Below, piece by piece: positions 1 to 8,749 of a stretch of 58,718 nt of DNA. Made by a program: the position numbers and the translations under genes. The notes beneath the pieces were generated by a model. The model worked only from the letters and a program-made list of their open reading frames with translations, did not search any database and was not told where the DNA came from. Source of the stretch: Atopobiaceae bacterium (lineage in GTDB: Bacteria; Actinomycetota; Coriobacteriia; Coriobacteriales; Atopobiaceae); the NCBI GenBank assembly GCA_017545665.1, contig JAFWKQ010000063.1, positions 1-58,718 on the forward strand. The letters are read 5' to 3'. How positions within the stretch are numbered: position 1 is the first letter of the stretch; every line of letters begins with the position of its first letter.

Positions 1-61
1 TATTATATCGAAGCTAGAAAAAGGGTCATGAAGACCTGTTGTAAGGAAAGAGAGAAAACCA

Positions 62-625
62 ATGGCTACACTAGGCATCACCGATCTTAAGGTTGGACTG
101 GGCGTCAATATTAAGGGCAATGACTGCGTTATCCTTGAGGCGCAGCACGTTAAGCCTGGTAAGGGCAATACCTATGTGCGCACGAAGTATCGCAACATCC
201 GCACGGGTCGCGTGAACGAGGAGAACTTCCAGCAGTCCGCCAAGTTCGAGAGCGTTGACATGCGCACGCGCGAGATGCAGTACCTGTATAACGATGGCGA
301 TCTCTATTACTTCATGGACACGGAGACGTACGAGCAGATTGAGGTCGGCACCGATCTTATTGGCAGCAATGCCAAGTGGTTCAAGGAGAACGACATCTGT
401 CTTCTCAACTATGCCAACGAAGTGTTGTATGCGGTGCAGCCTCCTATGTTTATTGAGGTAGAGATAACCGAGACCGACCCTGGCTTTAAGGGCGACACCG
501 TGCAGGGTGGCACGAAGCCAGCCGTCATCGAAACTGGCGCGAGCATTCAGGTTCCCATGTATCTGAATGTGGGTGAGCGTGTGAAGGTGGACACCCGTAC
601 CGGCAAGTTCGTCTCGCGCGTCTAG
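62..625 (+). CDS. efp: Elongation factor P
   Basis: Cytosolic translation factor that binds between the ribosomal P and E sites and relieves stalling at polyproline stretches. The 187-residue product has the full family length. It carries the PGKG loop near residues 32-35, with Lys34 at the position that is modified in other species, and the C-terminal OB domain ends in the family signature VDTRTGKFVSRV. ATG at 62 follows a purine-rich stretch (GGAAAGAGAG). The next gene, an Asp23 protein, starts 59 bp downstream, so co-transcription is likely. No EF-P modification enzyme is visible in the window. Confidence 0.97.
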   Translation: MATLGITDLKVGLGVNIKGNDCVILEAQHVKPGKGNTYVRTKYRNIRTGRVNEENFQQSAKFESVDMRTREMQYLYNDGDLYYFMDTETYEQIEVGTDLIGSNAKWFKENDICLLNYANEVLYAVQPPMFIEVEITETDPGFKGDTVQGGTKPAVIETGASIQVPMYLNVGERVKVDTRTGKFVSRV

Positions 626-684
626 CACGTTTGCAAGGACATACCAACACGTCGAACCACGTGGGTTGGCAGGAAAGGTGAAGT

Positions 685-1044
685 ATGGAAAGCGAACTTG
701 TTATTTCTGGCATCGGTGTTTCTCGGGACGTTGTTGCTGCCATTGTGTCGATGGCGGCGGAGCGCGTTGAGGGAGTTGCTTCGGTAGGCGAAAACGCCAT
801 AGCCTCGAGCCTCATTTCCGTCTTTACGGCAAAGCCTGTATCGAATGAGCCTGCGGTTGAGTCCGAGGTCGAAGACAATAAACTCAACGTTACCGTACGG
901 CTTTCGGTGTTCTATGGCTATCCGTTTACCAAGTTGGCCGAGGACGTTCGTGAGGCGATTGCCGCTTCGGTTAGCAGCCAGATGGGCTTCAGCGTAGGAT
1001 GCGTGAACGTCTGCATCGATAACCTCGTGTTCCCCAAGGAGTAG
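685..1044 (+). CDS. Asp23/Gls24 family envelope-stress protein (YqhY-like)
   Basis: A 119-residue protein of the Asp23 family (DUF322). The visible family features are an N-terminal segment beginning VISGIGVSRDVVAAIVSMAAERVEGVASV and a C-terminal half with alternating hydrophobic strands ending in VNVCIDNLVF. The position between efp and nusB matches Bacillus yqhY, which lies next to nusB. Proteins of this group are linked to envelope stress or fatty-acid control; the exact role here is unknown. ATG 685 is preceded by AGGAAAGG. The nusB start lies 4 bp after the stop. Confidence 0.9.
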   Translation: MESELVISGIGVSRDVVAAIVSMAAERVEGVASVGENAIASSLISVFTAKPVSNEPAVESEVEDNKLNVTVRLSVFYGYPFTKLAEDVREAIAASVSSQMGFSVGCVNVCIDNLVFPKE

Positions 1045-1048
1045 TCGT

Positions 1049-1627
1049 TTGTCTGCACGTAGCTTTGGCGGGCGAACGCTCGCGCGTAGCCAGGCGCTGC
1101 AGCTCCTTTTTCAGGCTGAGGCGCTTGGTCGTAGCGTAACCGAGATTCTTTCTGGGCCTTATGCTCTGAGCAAGGGTCCGCTGGACGAGTATGGCGAGAG
1201 GATCGCACTTGGTGCCGACGCCATGCGCGAGGAACTCGATGCGATCATTTCGTCTTCCTCCACAAATTGGACAATCGACAGAATGCCCTCGGTGGACCGT
1301 AACCTGCTTCGTCTAGCAATCTACGAGATGCTCGAGGTCGACGAGGTGGCTGTTGCCGTGTCAATAGACGAGTCGGTTGAGCTCGCCAAGGCATATGGCA
1401 CCGACGAGTCGTCTCGGTTCGTAAACGGCCTGCTGGGCAAGGTGGCGTCCGATTTGGAGGGCGGCGTCAAGGTATCGTGTGCCGTGGAGGCGCAGGACGT
1501 CGGCGAAGATGCGAGTGGCGTGCCGCAAGAAGCAGGCAATGCTGAAGATGCGGCGGCCGATGCGTCGGGCTCCCAGGGAGTTGAGGATGCTCGAGAGGCA
1601 GCGGAGGGGGAGTCCGATGGCGAGTAG
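1049..1627 (+). CDS. nusB: Transcription antitermination protein NusB with acidic tail
   Basis: RNA-binding antitermination factor that pairs with NusE (S10) on boxA of rRNA transcripts. The core (residues about 8-135) has the family pattern: ARSQALQLLFQAE at the N-terminus and VSIDESVELAKAYG plus FVNGLLGKVASDL at the C-terminus. The start is TTG at 1049, supported by AAGGAG inside the preceding stop region. The protein has 192 residues against the usual 130-150. The extra 50 residues form a low-complexity Ala/Glu/Gly/Asp tail. The last 11 bp overlap xseB. Confidence 0.95.
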   Translation: MSARSFGGRTLARSQALQLLFQAEALGRSVTEILSGPYALSKGPLDEYGERIALGADAMREELDAIISSSSTNWTIDRMPSVDRNLLRLAIYEMLEVDEVAVAVSIDESVELAKAYGTDESSRFVNGLLGKVASDLEGGVKVSCAVEAQDVGEDASGVPQEAGNAEDAAADASGSQGVEDAREAAEGESDGE

Positions 1628-1913
1628 GAAGCGCATAGACACCTCCTCCTACACCACTTTCAGCCAAATAACCGAGCGCTTGGACGAGATCGTCGTTCAG
1701 GTAAAGCGTAAGGATGTCCCGCTGGAGAGCTCGCTCGACCTCTTTGACGAGGCGATTGCTCTGGGTTCGAAGGCGGTGGACTTTGTGGATACCTCCAAGG
1801 TGCTCCCTTCCGAGGTACCAGAACCCATTGAGGGTGAATCCACCGAAGGGGACGACAAAGAGAGCAAGCAAGAAAATCAGGACAAGAATGGCGCGCAGGG
1901 GAACGAGTCGTAG
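1617..1913 (+). CDS. xseB: Exodeoxyribonuclease VII small subunit
   Basis: 98-residue XseB, the small helical subunit of the single-strand exonuclease VII. The core reads FSQITERLDEIVVQVKRKDVPLESSLDLFDEAIALGSK in pieces that match the family. ATG 1617 is chosen because GGAGGGGGA lies just upstream; a longer open frame from 1479 lacks homology. An acidic, Lys/Gln-rich tail follows residue 65. The large subunit XseA is not in the window, although the two are usually neighbours. The gene overlaps nusB by 11 bp and tlyA by 26 bp, so it is translationally coupled on both sides. Confidence 0.9.
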   Translation: MASRKRIDTSSYTTFSQITERLDEIVVQVKRKDVPLESSLDLFDEAIALGSKAVDFVDTSKVLPSEVPEPIEGESTEGDDKESKQENQDKNGAQGNES

Positions 1914-2637
1914 GCATCGCCTGGACCAGGAGCTGGTTGACCAGGGCTTGTTTGCCACAACCCAAGACGCCATGCGTGCCGTCATGGCGGGTGAGGTAAG
2001 CACAAGCGATCGCAGGCTTACGAGTCCGGGCGAACAGGTGCTACCAGGCATTCCGCTACATGTGCGAGGTCGCATACCCTACGTAAGCAGAGGCGGGCTC
2101 AAGCTCGAGCACGGCCTTCGCGTGTTTGGCCTCAACGTAAGCGGGCTTGACTGTTTGGACGTAGGCTGCTCTACGGGTGGCTTTACGGATTGCCTCTTAC
2201 GACACGGCGCCGCTTCGGTGCTTGCGGTGGATGTGGGATACGCCCAGTTTGACTGGTCGCTTCGCCAAGACGATCGCGTGACGCTTGTTGAGCGAACGAA
2301 TGTGGTGGATCTTCCCCAGCATCCTCAGGCGCGTAAGGTGCATCTTGCCGTGTGCGACGTCTCTTTTACCTCCGTGGCCAACGTCTTGCCAGCCGTATGT
2401 GCTTTGCTGGTACCGCATGGCACGTTTCTCACACTCGTAAAGCCCCAGTTCGAAGCAGCGCGTGAGGATGTGGATGAGGGTGGCGTGGTGCGCGATCCCC
2501 TGGTTCGCCAAGAGGCGCTGCGCCGCATTGAGCAAGCAATGAGAGACGCCGGTTTCGTGGTGGGCGGGAGATGCACGTCTCCCATCCGGGGTCGTAAGGG
2601 CAACGAGGAATACCTGCTGCTGGGGACGCTGGGGTAG
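1888..2637 (+). CDS. tlyA: TlyA family rRNA 2'-O-ribose methyltransferase
   Basis: 249-residue TlyA-type enzyme that in mycobacteria methylates 16S C1409 and 23S C1920, conferring capreomycin sensitivity. An N-terminal S4 RNA-binding domain (RLDQELVDQGL) precedes an FtsJ-like domain with the SAM motif DVGCSTGGFTDCLL. The K-D-K-E tetrad is visible as SRGGLKLE, CDVSFTS, LVKPQFE and GNEEYLL. ATG 1888 gives the expected S4 start; the open frame upstream is out of family. In many Gram-positives tlyA is followed directly by nadK and recN; here an antisense gene lies between. Confidence 0.93.
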   Translation: MARRGTSRRHRLDQELVDQGLFATTQDAMRAVMAGEVSTSDRRLTSPGEQVLPGIPLHVRGRIPYVSRGGLKLEHGLRVFGLNVSGLDCLDVGCSTGGFTDCLLRHGAASVLAVDVGYAQFDWSLRQDDRVTLVERTNVVDLPQHPQARKVHLAVCDVSFTSVANVLPAVCALLVPHGTFLTLVKPQFEAAREDVDEGGVVRDPLVRQEALRRIEQAMRDAGFVVGGRCTSPIRGRKGNEEYLLLGTLG

Positions 2638-2669
2638 GTTCCTGCCTTCGGGCTGGCCCTTTAGTCGCG

Positions 2670-3884
2670 CTATTTGACCTCTATGGTCGCGCCGTTGTCG
2701 AAGAATCCGTTTGGCCCTCGTCTGACGTAGACGCGCTTGCCGTTCGAGGACGTGCCGACGAGTTCGCAATTGCCGCTGCCGTCAGCCCAGGGTACGATCA
2801 TGGTGATGCTGCCCCAATTGCTTGGGTTGTTTACCTCGGACTTCGTGCCGCACATGAAGGCTCCGTCCTCGTAGGGTCGCACAATATAGGTGTCCTGCCA
2901 GCTGGCGGGCATCTTCACGATGAAGTCTTCGTTCTCAAAGGCGACCACCATCTGTTCGTCCTTGGTCGCTTCCTTGGCTGTCTGTCCGCCGTCGTTGCCT
3001 GCCCCTTCGGCATAGAGGAGCTCTGCCTGCCTGCCTTCGTAGGTGGAGGGACACGTTACGAGCGATACACCGTCGCTTTGGGAGAAGCCCGTGCATGCGA
3101 CGCATACGCGCTGCCCGTCGTAGTTGGGCCAATCGCCTATGTTCTGACGCCTGCCTTCGTTCATGCCAATGCATACGTGGTCGACGTCACGCGAGACGGT
3201 GCCTGTGTCGTAGGCAACGTTGTTCACCGTCGTCGTCTGGTCGAACATGAGGTAGGCATAGGTGGAGTTGCGCCATTGCTCGGCCACCGAGGGTCCGTTT
3301 GCATTGAGTGGCGTTCCGTCGAGTGCCGATACCTCCTCGCCCGAAAGAATGCGTAGCGTTCCTTCGAAGACCTGCTTGCCGGAGGCCACGGCGTTCTCGC
3401 GGATCTTCGCGCGCCGAGCCGTCTCAACATCCTGCGCCGACTCCTTTGGCTGATCGGTGGATTGAGCACTTGAATCAGCCTTTGCGATGGCGGGCTCTTC
3501 CTTTTTTGGTTCGGAGGTCTCCTGGGCCTTCGAGCCAGACTCCTTATTCTCCTGTGCGGGGGTGCTTTGCTCGGTGGCAGCGATGGAGCCAGACGTCTGC
3601 GATGGGCTGTTGAGGGTTGGCCATACTGCGAGCGCAATTATTGCGCACGCGACCGCAGCTGTGGCGAGTGCCGAGATGGCGAAGAGCAATATCTTAGGCA
3701 TTCCCGCTTTTGGCTTTGGAGGCTCTGGCGCCTTTGCTGGAGATGCCGGCGCAGGACTCGTATGCGTCGGGGCATTGGAGGCATTCTGCTCGGCGGGCGC
3801 ACCCTTTTGCACAGGTGCGCCGCAATGGGAACAAAACGTTGCGCCTTCGATTAGCTCATGCTTGCATTCTGTGCAGAAAGCCAT
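2670..3884 (-). CDS. Zinc-ribbon membrane protein of unknown function
   Basis: 404 residues. The N-terminus is a zinc ribbon with CTEC and CSHC pairs (residues 5-22), followed by a Pro/Ala linker, one transmembrane segment (about 63-90) and an acidic Ser/Glu/Lys stalk to about 150. The C-terminal part (150-404) is presumably extracytoplasmic and contains no domain I can name. Such ribbon-TM-stalk proteins are common in Coriobacteriia and may sense or bind surface ligands (inference). ATG 3884 has GGAG upstream. It is convergent with tlyA and divergent from nadK. Confidence 0.85.
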   Translation of the reverse strand: MAFCTECKHELIEGATFCSHCGAPVQKGAPAEQNASNAPTHTSPAPASPAKAPEPPKPKAGMPKILLFAISALATAAVACAIIALAVWPTLNSPSQTSGSIAATEQSTPAQENKESGSKAQETSEPKKEEPAIAKADSSAQSTDQPKESAQDVETARRAKIRENAVASGKQVFEGTLRILSGEEVSALDGTPLNANGPSVAEQWRNSTYAYLMFDQTTTVNNVAYDTGTVSRDVDHVCIGMNEGRRQNIGDWPNYDGQRVCVACTGFSQSDGVSLVTCPSTYEGRQAELLYAEGAGNDGGQTAKEATKDEQMVVAFENEDFIVKMPASWQDTYIVRPYEDGAFMCGTKSEVNNPSNWGSITMIVPWADGSGNCELVGTSSNGKRVYVRRGPNGFFDNGATIEVK

Positions 3885-3941
3885 GGTATATCTCCAAAAT
3901 GCGATGGGGGTTTTCCGCTAGATGGGATTTTTATCACTGCA

Positions 3942-3950
3942 AGTATAGTA
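3942..3950. promoter_or_regulatory. Possible divergent -10 region between zinc-ribbon gene and nadK
   Basis: The near-palindromic AGTATAGTAC reads as TATACT on the minus strand (3947-3942) and TATAGT on the plus strand (3944-3949). It lies in the 138-bp divergent gap. I find no good -35 hexamer on either strand, so this is a weak call. Confidence 0.3.
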
Positions 3951-4022
3951 CACTAGGCCTTGCAGATACTAGAACAAATGTCCTAGAGGGCTAAGTACGC
4001 ATACGAACAAGGGCGGCATTTG

Positions 4023-4877
4023 ATGAAGGTTCTTATAGTACCCAACTACATGCGGCAGGATGCCCTGGAGGACTCTTCCAAGCTTGAGGCCTGGTTGGAG
4101 TCCGAGGGAATAGAGACCACATGGGTGCCTGACAATCGCATAGCCAATATTCGCGACCTCGACCCCACGGAATTCGGGCTTGCAATTTCTCTTGGGGGCG
4201 ATGGGACGCTATTGCGCGCTGCGCGCACCGTTGGCTATAGCGGTGTGCCCATAGTGGGCATATCCTACGGGCATCTGGGCTTTCTTACCTGCGCCGGACC
4301 CGAGAATCTCTTTGACACGGTGTGCGATGCGCTGGCGGGGGAGCTACACGCCTCCAGGAGGGCGACCTTGGAGATAGAGGCAGAGTTCATGTGCGAGGGA
4401 GTTGACCAGAAGCGCGTTCGCCGCATGGCACTCAACGACATGGCTCTGAGCAGGGGACCCCTTGGTGACGTCATATCGTTTGAGGTAAGCGTCTCGGGCA
4501 ATCACATCGACCACCTGCGGGGTGATGGCTTTGTGGTATCCACCGCAACTGGCTCCACAGGCTATGCGCTGGCGGCCGGAGGGCCTATCGTGACTCCGGA
4601 GTTCAGCGGTATGGTGTGTGTGCCACTTGCGCCCCACACCATAATGGCGCGCGCCTTCCTTACGGCTCCCTCCGATGTGGTGGAGATCGTCGTGGACCCC
4701 GAACGGAAGGTGGAAACGTGTGTGTTTGCGGACGGGCAGCCATTGGGAGACAGAAACCAGCTTACGAAGGTCACCTGCAAGCGCGGGGAGGGTGACGTCA
4801 TTCTTTTGGACTACAGCGCGCAGGGATTCTATGGTTCCGTATCGCGCGTGTTCTACGGAAAGGCGGGCAACAGATGA
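4023..4877 (+). CDS. nadK: NAD kinase
   Basis: ATP- or polyphosphate-dependent phosphorylation of NAD to NADP in the cytosol. The diagnostic GGDG motif is at residues 58-61 (SLGGDGTLLRAA), and the second conserved block is STATGSTGYALAAGGPIV. 284 residues, normal length. ATG 4023 is chosen; an adjacent in-frame TTG at 4020 would add one Met-equivalent residue. The stop overlaps the recN start by 4 bp (ATGA), indicating translational coupling. Confidence 0.95.
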   Translation: MKVLIVPNYMRQDALEDSSKLEAWLESEGIETTWVPDNRIANIRDLDPTEFGLAISLGGDGTLLRAARTVGYSGVPIVGISYGHLGFLTCAGPENLFDTVCDALAGELHASRRATLEIEAEFMCEGVDQKRVRRMALNDMALSRGPLGDVISFEVSVSGNHIDHLRGDGFVVSTATGSTGYALAAGGPIVTPEFSGMVCVPLAPHTIMARAFLTAPSDVVEIVVDPERKVETCVFADGQPLGDRNQLTKVTCKRGEGDVILLDYSAQGFYGSVSRVFYGKAGNR

Positions 4878-6508
4878 TCGACGAGCTTCATGTGTCCAAC
4901 GTCGCGCTCATTCGCGATGCCACGATTTGCCCTGCTGAGGGACTTACGGTGCTTACGGGCGAAACCGGAGCTGGCAAAAGTGCGCTGCTCTCCTCTGTGA
5001 AGCTGCTCATGGGGGAACGTGCGGACGCGGGTGCCGTGCGCGAGGGTGCCGAAGCCCTCGTTGTTGAGGGGCGCTTTTTCGGACGGGACTTGGATCCCGA
5101 TGGCGTAGTGGTGCAAAGACGCGTTGGCAGTGACGGTAGGGGCAGAGTGAGCATAGACGGTCGCATGGCGTCCGTGCGAGAGCTGTCGCAGGGAGTCGGC
5201 TCAACGATTGACCTATGCGGTCAGCATGAGCATCAGCGTCTGTTGCAGCAGGGCACCCACGTGGCGCTCATAGATGCATGGGACAACGATGAGATCGGCC
5301 CCGTCCTAAATGCATACAGGGATGCGCTGCGGGCGGCAAATGCCGCGAGGGTGGAGTTGGATCGCGTGCGCGAAACCTGCAGATCTGCCGCCGAGCGTTT
5401 GGACGAGGCGGAGTTTGTGCTTGCGCGCATAGACGAGGTGAACCCCAAAGAAGGCGAGATCGAGGAACTCGAGTCCCTGTTGCCACGCGCCGAGCACGCC
5501 GAGGCGCTCATGCGTTCCGCCGTCGAGGCACGCCATTGCTTGAGCGGCGAGGACGGAGCGCTCGACCTCATGAGCGATGCGCTGGACGAACTGCGAGATG
5601 CAGAGCGTCACGATGAGTCCCTGGGCAAGCTTACGCAGGCGTTGCAGAGCGCCTTGCTCGACGTGGAGGATGTGGCCAGCGAGTTGCGTGCATATAGGGA
5701 TTCGGTGGACTTCGACCCCGAATCGCTGGATCGCATGCAATCTCGCATGTCTGAGCTGCGCGGGCTGCTTAGGAGCTACGGCCCTCATATGGAGGACGTG
5801 TTCGCCCGCCGTGCGCAGGTGCAGGAGCTTGTGGATGCGGCTCAGAACGGCGACGAGCTCCTCCGCAAAGCGCAGCGTCAGGCGGATTTGGCCGAGCGGG
5901 ACCTCGTCGCATGTGCGGACGCGCTGGAGAAGGTCCGCAAGCAAGCGGCCCCACGCTTTTGTGCGCTGGTGAGCGAGCAGATGGCCTTCCTGGAGATGGG
6001 TTCCGCAAAGTTGGAGGCCTCGTTGGAACGGCTTCCGCGCGCGCAGTGGACTCTGGCGGGTCCCAGCAGGGTCGAGCTGCTGTACAAGCCCGCGTCGGGC
6101 CTCTCTGCCCGCCCGCTGCGCAGGATTGCCTCGGGTGGTGAGGTGAGCCGCGTAATGCTGGCGTGCAAAGTCGTGCTTGGCGACTCGGATGAGGTGCAAA
6201 CGCTCGTGTTCGACGAGGTGGATGCCGGCGTGGGCGGGGCCACCGCCGTGGCGTTGGCGAGCGTATTGGAACGGTTGGCCAAAACACATCAGGTTATTGT
6301 TGTTACCCATTTGGCCCAGGTGGCCGTGCGTGCCGATCGGCACTATTTGGTGAGCAAGTCCGCGAGCGCAGACGAGGACGGCGTGCCGGTTACGCAAATC
6401 GAGCCGCTTGATGACGAGGGACGCGTGGTGGAGATTGCGCGCATGCTTTCGGGCGACGCGAGCGAGGCATCGCTAGCGCACGCACGCGACATGCTTGCCA
6501 CGCTATAG
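4874..6508 (+). CDS. recN: DNA repair protein RecN
   Basis: SMC-like ATPase acting early in double-strand break repair. Walker A is GETGAGKSALL at residues 29-36 onward. A long coiled-coil region spans about 150-370, and the C-terminal half has the ABC signature (RIASGGEVSRVMLA) and Walker B (LVFDEVDAGVGG). 544 residues, normal for the family. It overlaps nadK by 4 bp, the common Gram-positive nadK-recN pairing. It is followed by a large hairpin. Confidence 0.96.
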   Translation: MIDELHVSNVALIRDATICPAEGLTVLTGETGAGKSALLSSVKLLMGERADAGAVREGAEALVVEGRFFGRDLDPDGVVVQRRVGSDGRGRVSIDGRMASVRELSQGVGSTIDLCGQHEHQRLLQQGTHVALIDAWDNDEIGPVLNAYRDALRAANAARVELDRVRETCRSAAERLDEAEFVLARIDEVNPKEGEIEELESLLPRAEHAEALMRSAVEARHCLSGEDGALDLMSDALDELRDAERHDESLGKLTQALQSALLDVEDVASELRAYRDSVDFDPESLDRMQSRMSELRGLLRSYGPHMEDVFARRAQVQELVDAAQNGDELLRKAQRQADLAERDLVACADALEKVRKQAAPRFCALVSEQMAFLEMGSAKLEASLERLPRAQWTLAGPSRVELLYKPASGLSARPLRRIASGGEVSRVMLACKVVLGDSDEVQTLVFDEVDAGVGGATAVALASVLERLAKTHQVIVVTHLAQVAVRADRHYLVSKSASADEDGVPVTQIEPLDDEGRVVEIARMLSGDASEASLAHARDMLATL

Positions 6509-6518
6509 TCGTTTTATT

Positions 6519-6575
6519 ATAGGTCCCCATCCCCGAGTCAGGAAAAGAACACTTGACTCGGGGGTGGGGGCCTAT
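6519..6575. terminator. Large hairpin after recN (likely terminator-type structure)
   Basis: Two 22-nt arms (6519-6540 and 6554-6575) pair along their length, with G-U wobbles, around a 13-nt loop. The arms begin ATAGG and end GAGTCA / TGACTC. No U-tract follows on either strand, so it may be a factor-assisted terminator or an RNA-stabilising 3' structure. Confidence 0.55.
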
Positions 6576-6652
6576 CATGCAACATAACGCCCGATTTTGT
6601 TGGCAACTGGTAGGTGTTGTCCTTGGCTAACGAAAACGTCACCTCGGCCTAA

Positions 6653-6880
6653 CCGGGTCCACTTTTCGGTCCACGGGCTTCCCCGCCGTGCGCACTTCTC
6701 GGCGACGCGCCTCCTACCGGGTCCACTTTTCGGCCCGCGACTTCCCCCGCCGGGTACACAAATCGGCCATTTGTGTACCCGGCGGGGACGTTCGCGGGCG
6801 CAAAAGTGCGCCCGGCCCTCGCGACCCCTTTGGAACGTGCGCCCGGCAAGGAGGCCCGCGGGCGCAAAAGTGCGCCTGGC
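6653..6880. repeat. Modular GC-rich intergenic repeat, family R1 (copy a)
   Basis: This fills most of the 471-bp recN-pyrG gap. Related units such as CCGGGTCCACTTTTCGG occur at 6653 and 6718. They are followed by a central palindrome with 19-bp arms (6745-6763 and 6769-6787, core GGGTACACAAAT) around a 5-nt loop. Reversed units then follow (GGCGCAAAAGTGCGCC near 6797 and 6860). Left-hand units point one way and right-hand units the other. A related copy lies at 32318-32492. I see no coding potential with a family match. Confidence 0.8.
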
Positions 6881-6945
6881 ATTCAATAATCGTTTGCGTA
6901 ACCGCCGCGTAACGTGCGTGAATCATAGGGTTGATATCATGAAGG

Positions 6946-6971
6946 CCCGTAGGGAAGTACCGTCTTACGGG
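6946..6971 (+). promoter_or_regulatory. Small hairpin touching the pyrG ribosome-binding site
   Basis: CCCGTA at 6946-6951 can pair with TACGGG at 6966-6971. The 3' arm runs into the GGGAGG Shine-Dalgarno sequence of pyrG (6969-6974), so the fold could reduce translation. Six base pairs are modest evidence. Gram-positive pyrG genes are often controlled through their leaders, but the known G-run attenuator is not evident here. Confidence 0.3.
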
Positions 6972-6979
6972 AGGCAACC

Positions 6980-8671
6980 ATGGCAAAGCACGTATTCGTT
7001 ACTGGTGGTGTGGTCTCGGCACTGGGCAAAGGCATAACCGCGGCGTCTCTTGGGCGTTTGCTCAAGGCGCGCGGGTACAAGGTCATCATGCAAAAGGCCG
7101 ACCCTTACCTCAACGTGGACCCTGGAACCATGAGTCCCTTCCAACACGGAGAAGTGTTTGTCACCGAAGATGGCAAGGAAACCGATTTGGACCTTGGCCA
7201 TTACGAGCGCTTCATCAACGAGAACCTAACCGAGGACTCAAACTTCACCTCGGGCCTCATCTATCACGAGCTCATAGAGCGCGAGCGGCGCGGTGACTTT
7301 TTGGGCGGAACGGTTCAGGTTATCCCGCACGTAACCAACGCAATAAAGGATCGCTTTGCGCGCATAGAGCAAACGAGTGGTGCCGATGTGGTGATCTGCG
7401 AGCTTGGTGGCACCATTGGCGACATAGAGGGCCAGCCATTCGTGGAGGCCGTTCGCCAGTTTCGTAACGAGAGGGGCGTGGACGACTGCTGCCTCATTCA
7501 TGTGAGCCTGGTTCCCTACATCGCAGCTGCGCACGAGATAAAGACAAAACCGACGCAGCATTCGGTTAAGGAACTGCGCTCCATGGGCCTGTCTCCCGAC
7601 CTCATCGTATGCCGCTCCGACCACGAGGTGAATGCGGACGTGCGGGCAAAGATCGCGAGCTTCTGCGACGTGCGGTCTGATTGCGTGTTCGAGAATTCCG
7701 ACTGCCCATCCATCTACGACGTGCCTCGCCACCTCGCCGACCAGGGATTCGACCTCAAGGTGTGCGAAAAGCTCGGTCTCGATGCGCGCAAGAGCAATAT
7801 GAGCAGCTGGTATTCCTTTACGGGCGCACTGCACGAGGCTGAGATGCTTCATGACATCACGCACGTAAAGGTGGTGGGGAAGTACACTCAGCTTCCCGAC
7901 GCCTATCTCTCGGTAATAGAGGCGCTGCATCACTCGGGTGTGTTCTACGGTCGCCATGTGCGCATAGAGCTAGTGGATGGCGAGACCATAGACCAGGGCA
8001 ACGTACGCGAGAAGCTAGGCGATGCCGACGGCATTCTGGTGCCTGGTGGCTTTGGCAAACGGGGCTTCGAGGGAAAGGTGTGCGCCGCCCGTCTGGCACG
8101 CGAGGAACGAATACCTTACTTTGGTGTGTGCCTGGGTCTGCAGGTGGCGGTATGCGAATTCGCGCGCAACGTCTGTGGCCTGGAGGGTGCCATATCCACC
8201 GAGTTCGACGATGCGGCGGTGCATCCGGTTATAGATCTTATGCCCGAGCAAGAGGGCAGAGACAACAAGGGCGGAACCATGAGGTTGGGAGCGTACCCCT
8301 GCGTGCTTGCCGAGAACACCCTTGCGCGAGAGGCCTACAATACCGATCTGGTGAGCGAGCGTCATCGCCATCGCTACGAGGTGAACAACGACTATCGCGA
8401 GCGATTGCAAGAGGGGGGTCTCGTTATTTCGGGAACGAGCCCCAACGGAGACCTGGTGGAGATGATCGAGCTTCCGCGCGACATGCACCCTTGGTTCGTT
8501 GCGTGCCAGGCACACCCCGAGTTCAAGAGCCGGCCAAACGACCCCTCGCCACTGTTCCGCGAATTCGTGCGGGCGGCGATCGCCCGCCACGAGGACGTGG
8601 ACCGACAAGGGCTTATCGTGCTCGGAGTGCCGGTGATTCCCGATGGTCCTGTCTCCGGCGCATACGACTAA
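6980..8671 (+). CDS. pyrG: CTP synthase
   Basis: Converts UTP, ATP and glutamine to CTP in the cytosol. The N-terminal synthetase domain begins with the family block FVTGGVVSALGKGI, followed by QKADPYLNVDPGTMSP. The C-terminal glutaminase domain has the nucleophile in GVCLGLQ (Cys384) and a His-Glu pair in AHPEF. 563 residues, full length. GGGAGG precedes ATG 6980. It lies between two repeat-filled or short intergenic regions and appears to be transcribed alone or with xerD. Confidence 0.97.
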   Translation: MAKHVFVTGGVVSALGKGITAASLGRLLKARGYKVIMQKADPYLNVDPGTMSPFQHGEVFVTEDGKETDLDLGHYERFINENLTEDSNFTSGLIYHELIERERRGDFLGGTVQVIPHVTNAIKDRFARIEQTSGADVVICELGGTIGDIEGQPFVEAVRQFRNERGVDDCCLIHVSLVPYIAAAHEIKTKPTQHSVKELRSMGLSPDLIVCRSDHEVNADVRAKIASFCDVRSDCVFENSDCPSIYDVPRHLADQGFDLKVCEKLGLDARKSNMSSWYSFTGALHEAEMLHDITHVKVVGKYTQLPDAYLSVIEALHHSGVFYGRHVRIELVDGETIDQGNVREKLGDADGILVPGGFGKRGFEGKVCAARLAREERIPYFGVCLGLQVAVCEFARNVCGLEGAISTEFDDAAVHPVIDLMPEQEGRDNKGGTMRLGAYPCVLAENTLAREAYNTDLVSERHRHRYEVNNDYRERLQEGGLVISGTSPNGDLVEMIELPRDMHPWFVACQAHPEFKSRPNDPSPLFREFVRAAIARHEDVDRQGLIVLGVPVIPDGPVSGAYD

Positions 8672-8749
8672 TATAGGGATGGCGTCGAGCAACGGGAATT
8701 GGCCACGAAGCTGCATACCAAGGCTTTGTAACAAGGGGGGAGCTTTCTT

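Noticed and set aside
71..628. Long minus-strand open frame opposite efp
   Set aside because: It mirrors efp codon structure in a GC-rich genome, has no family resemblance and no plausible ribosome-binding site.
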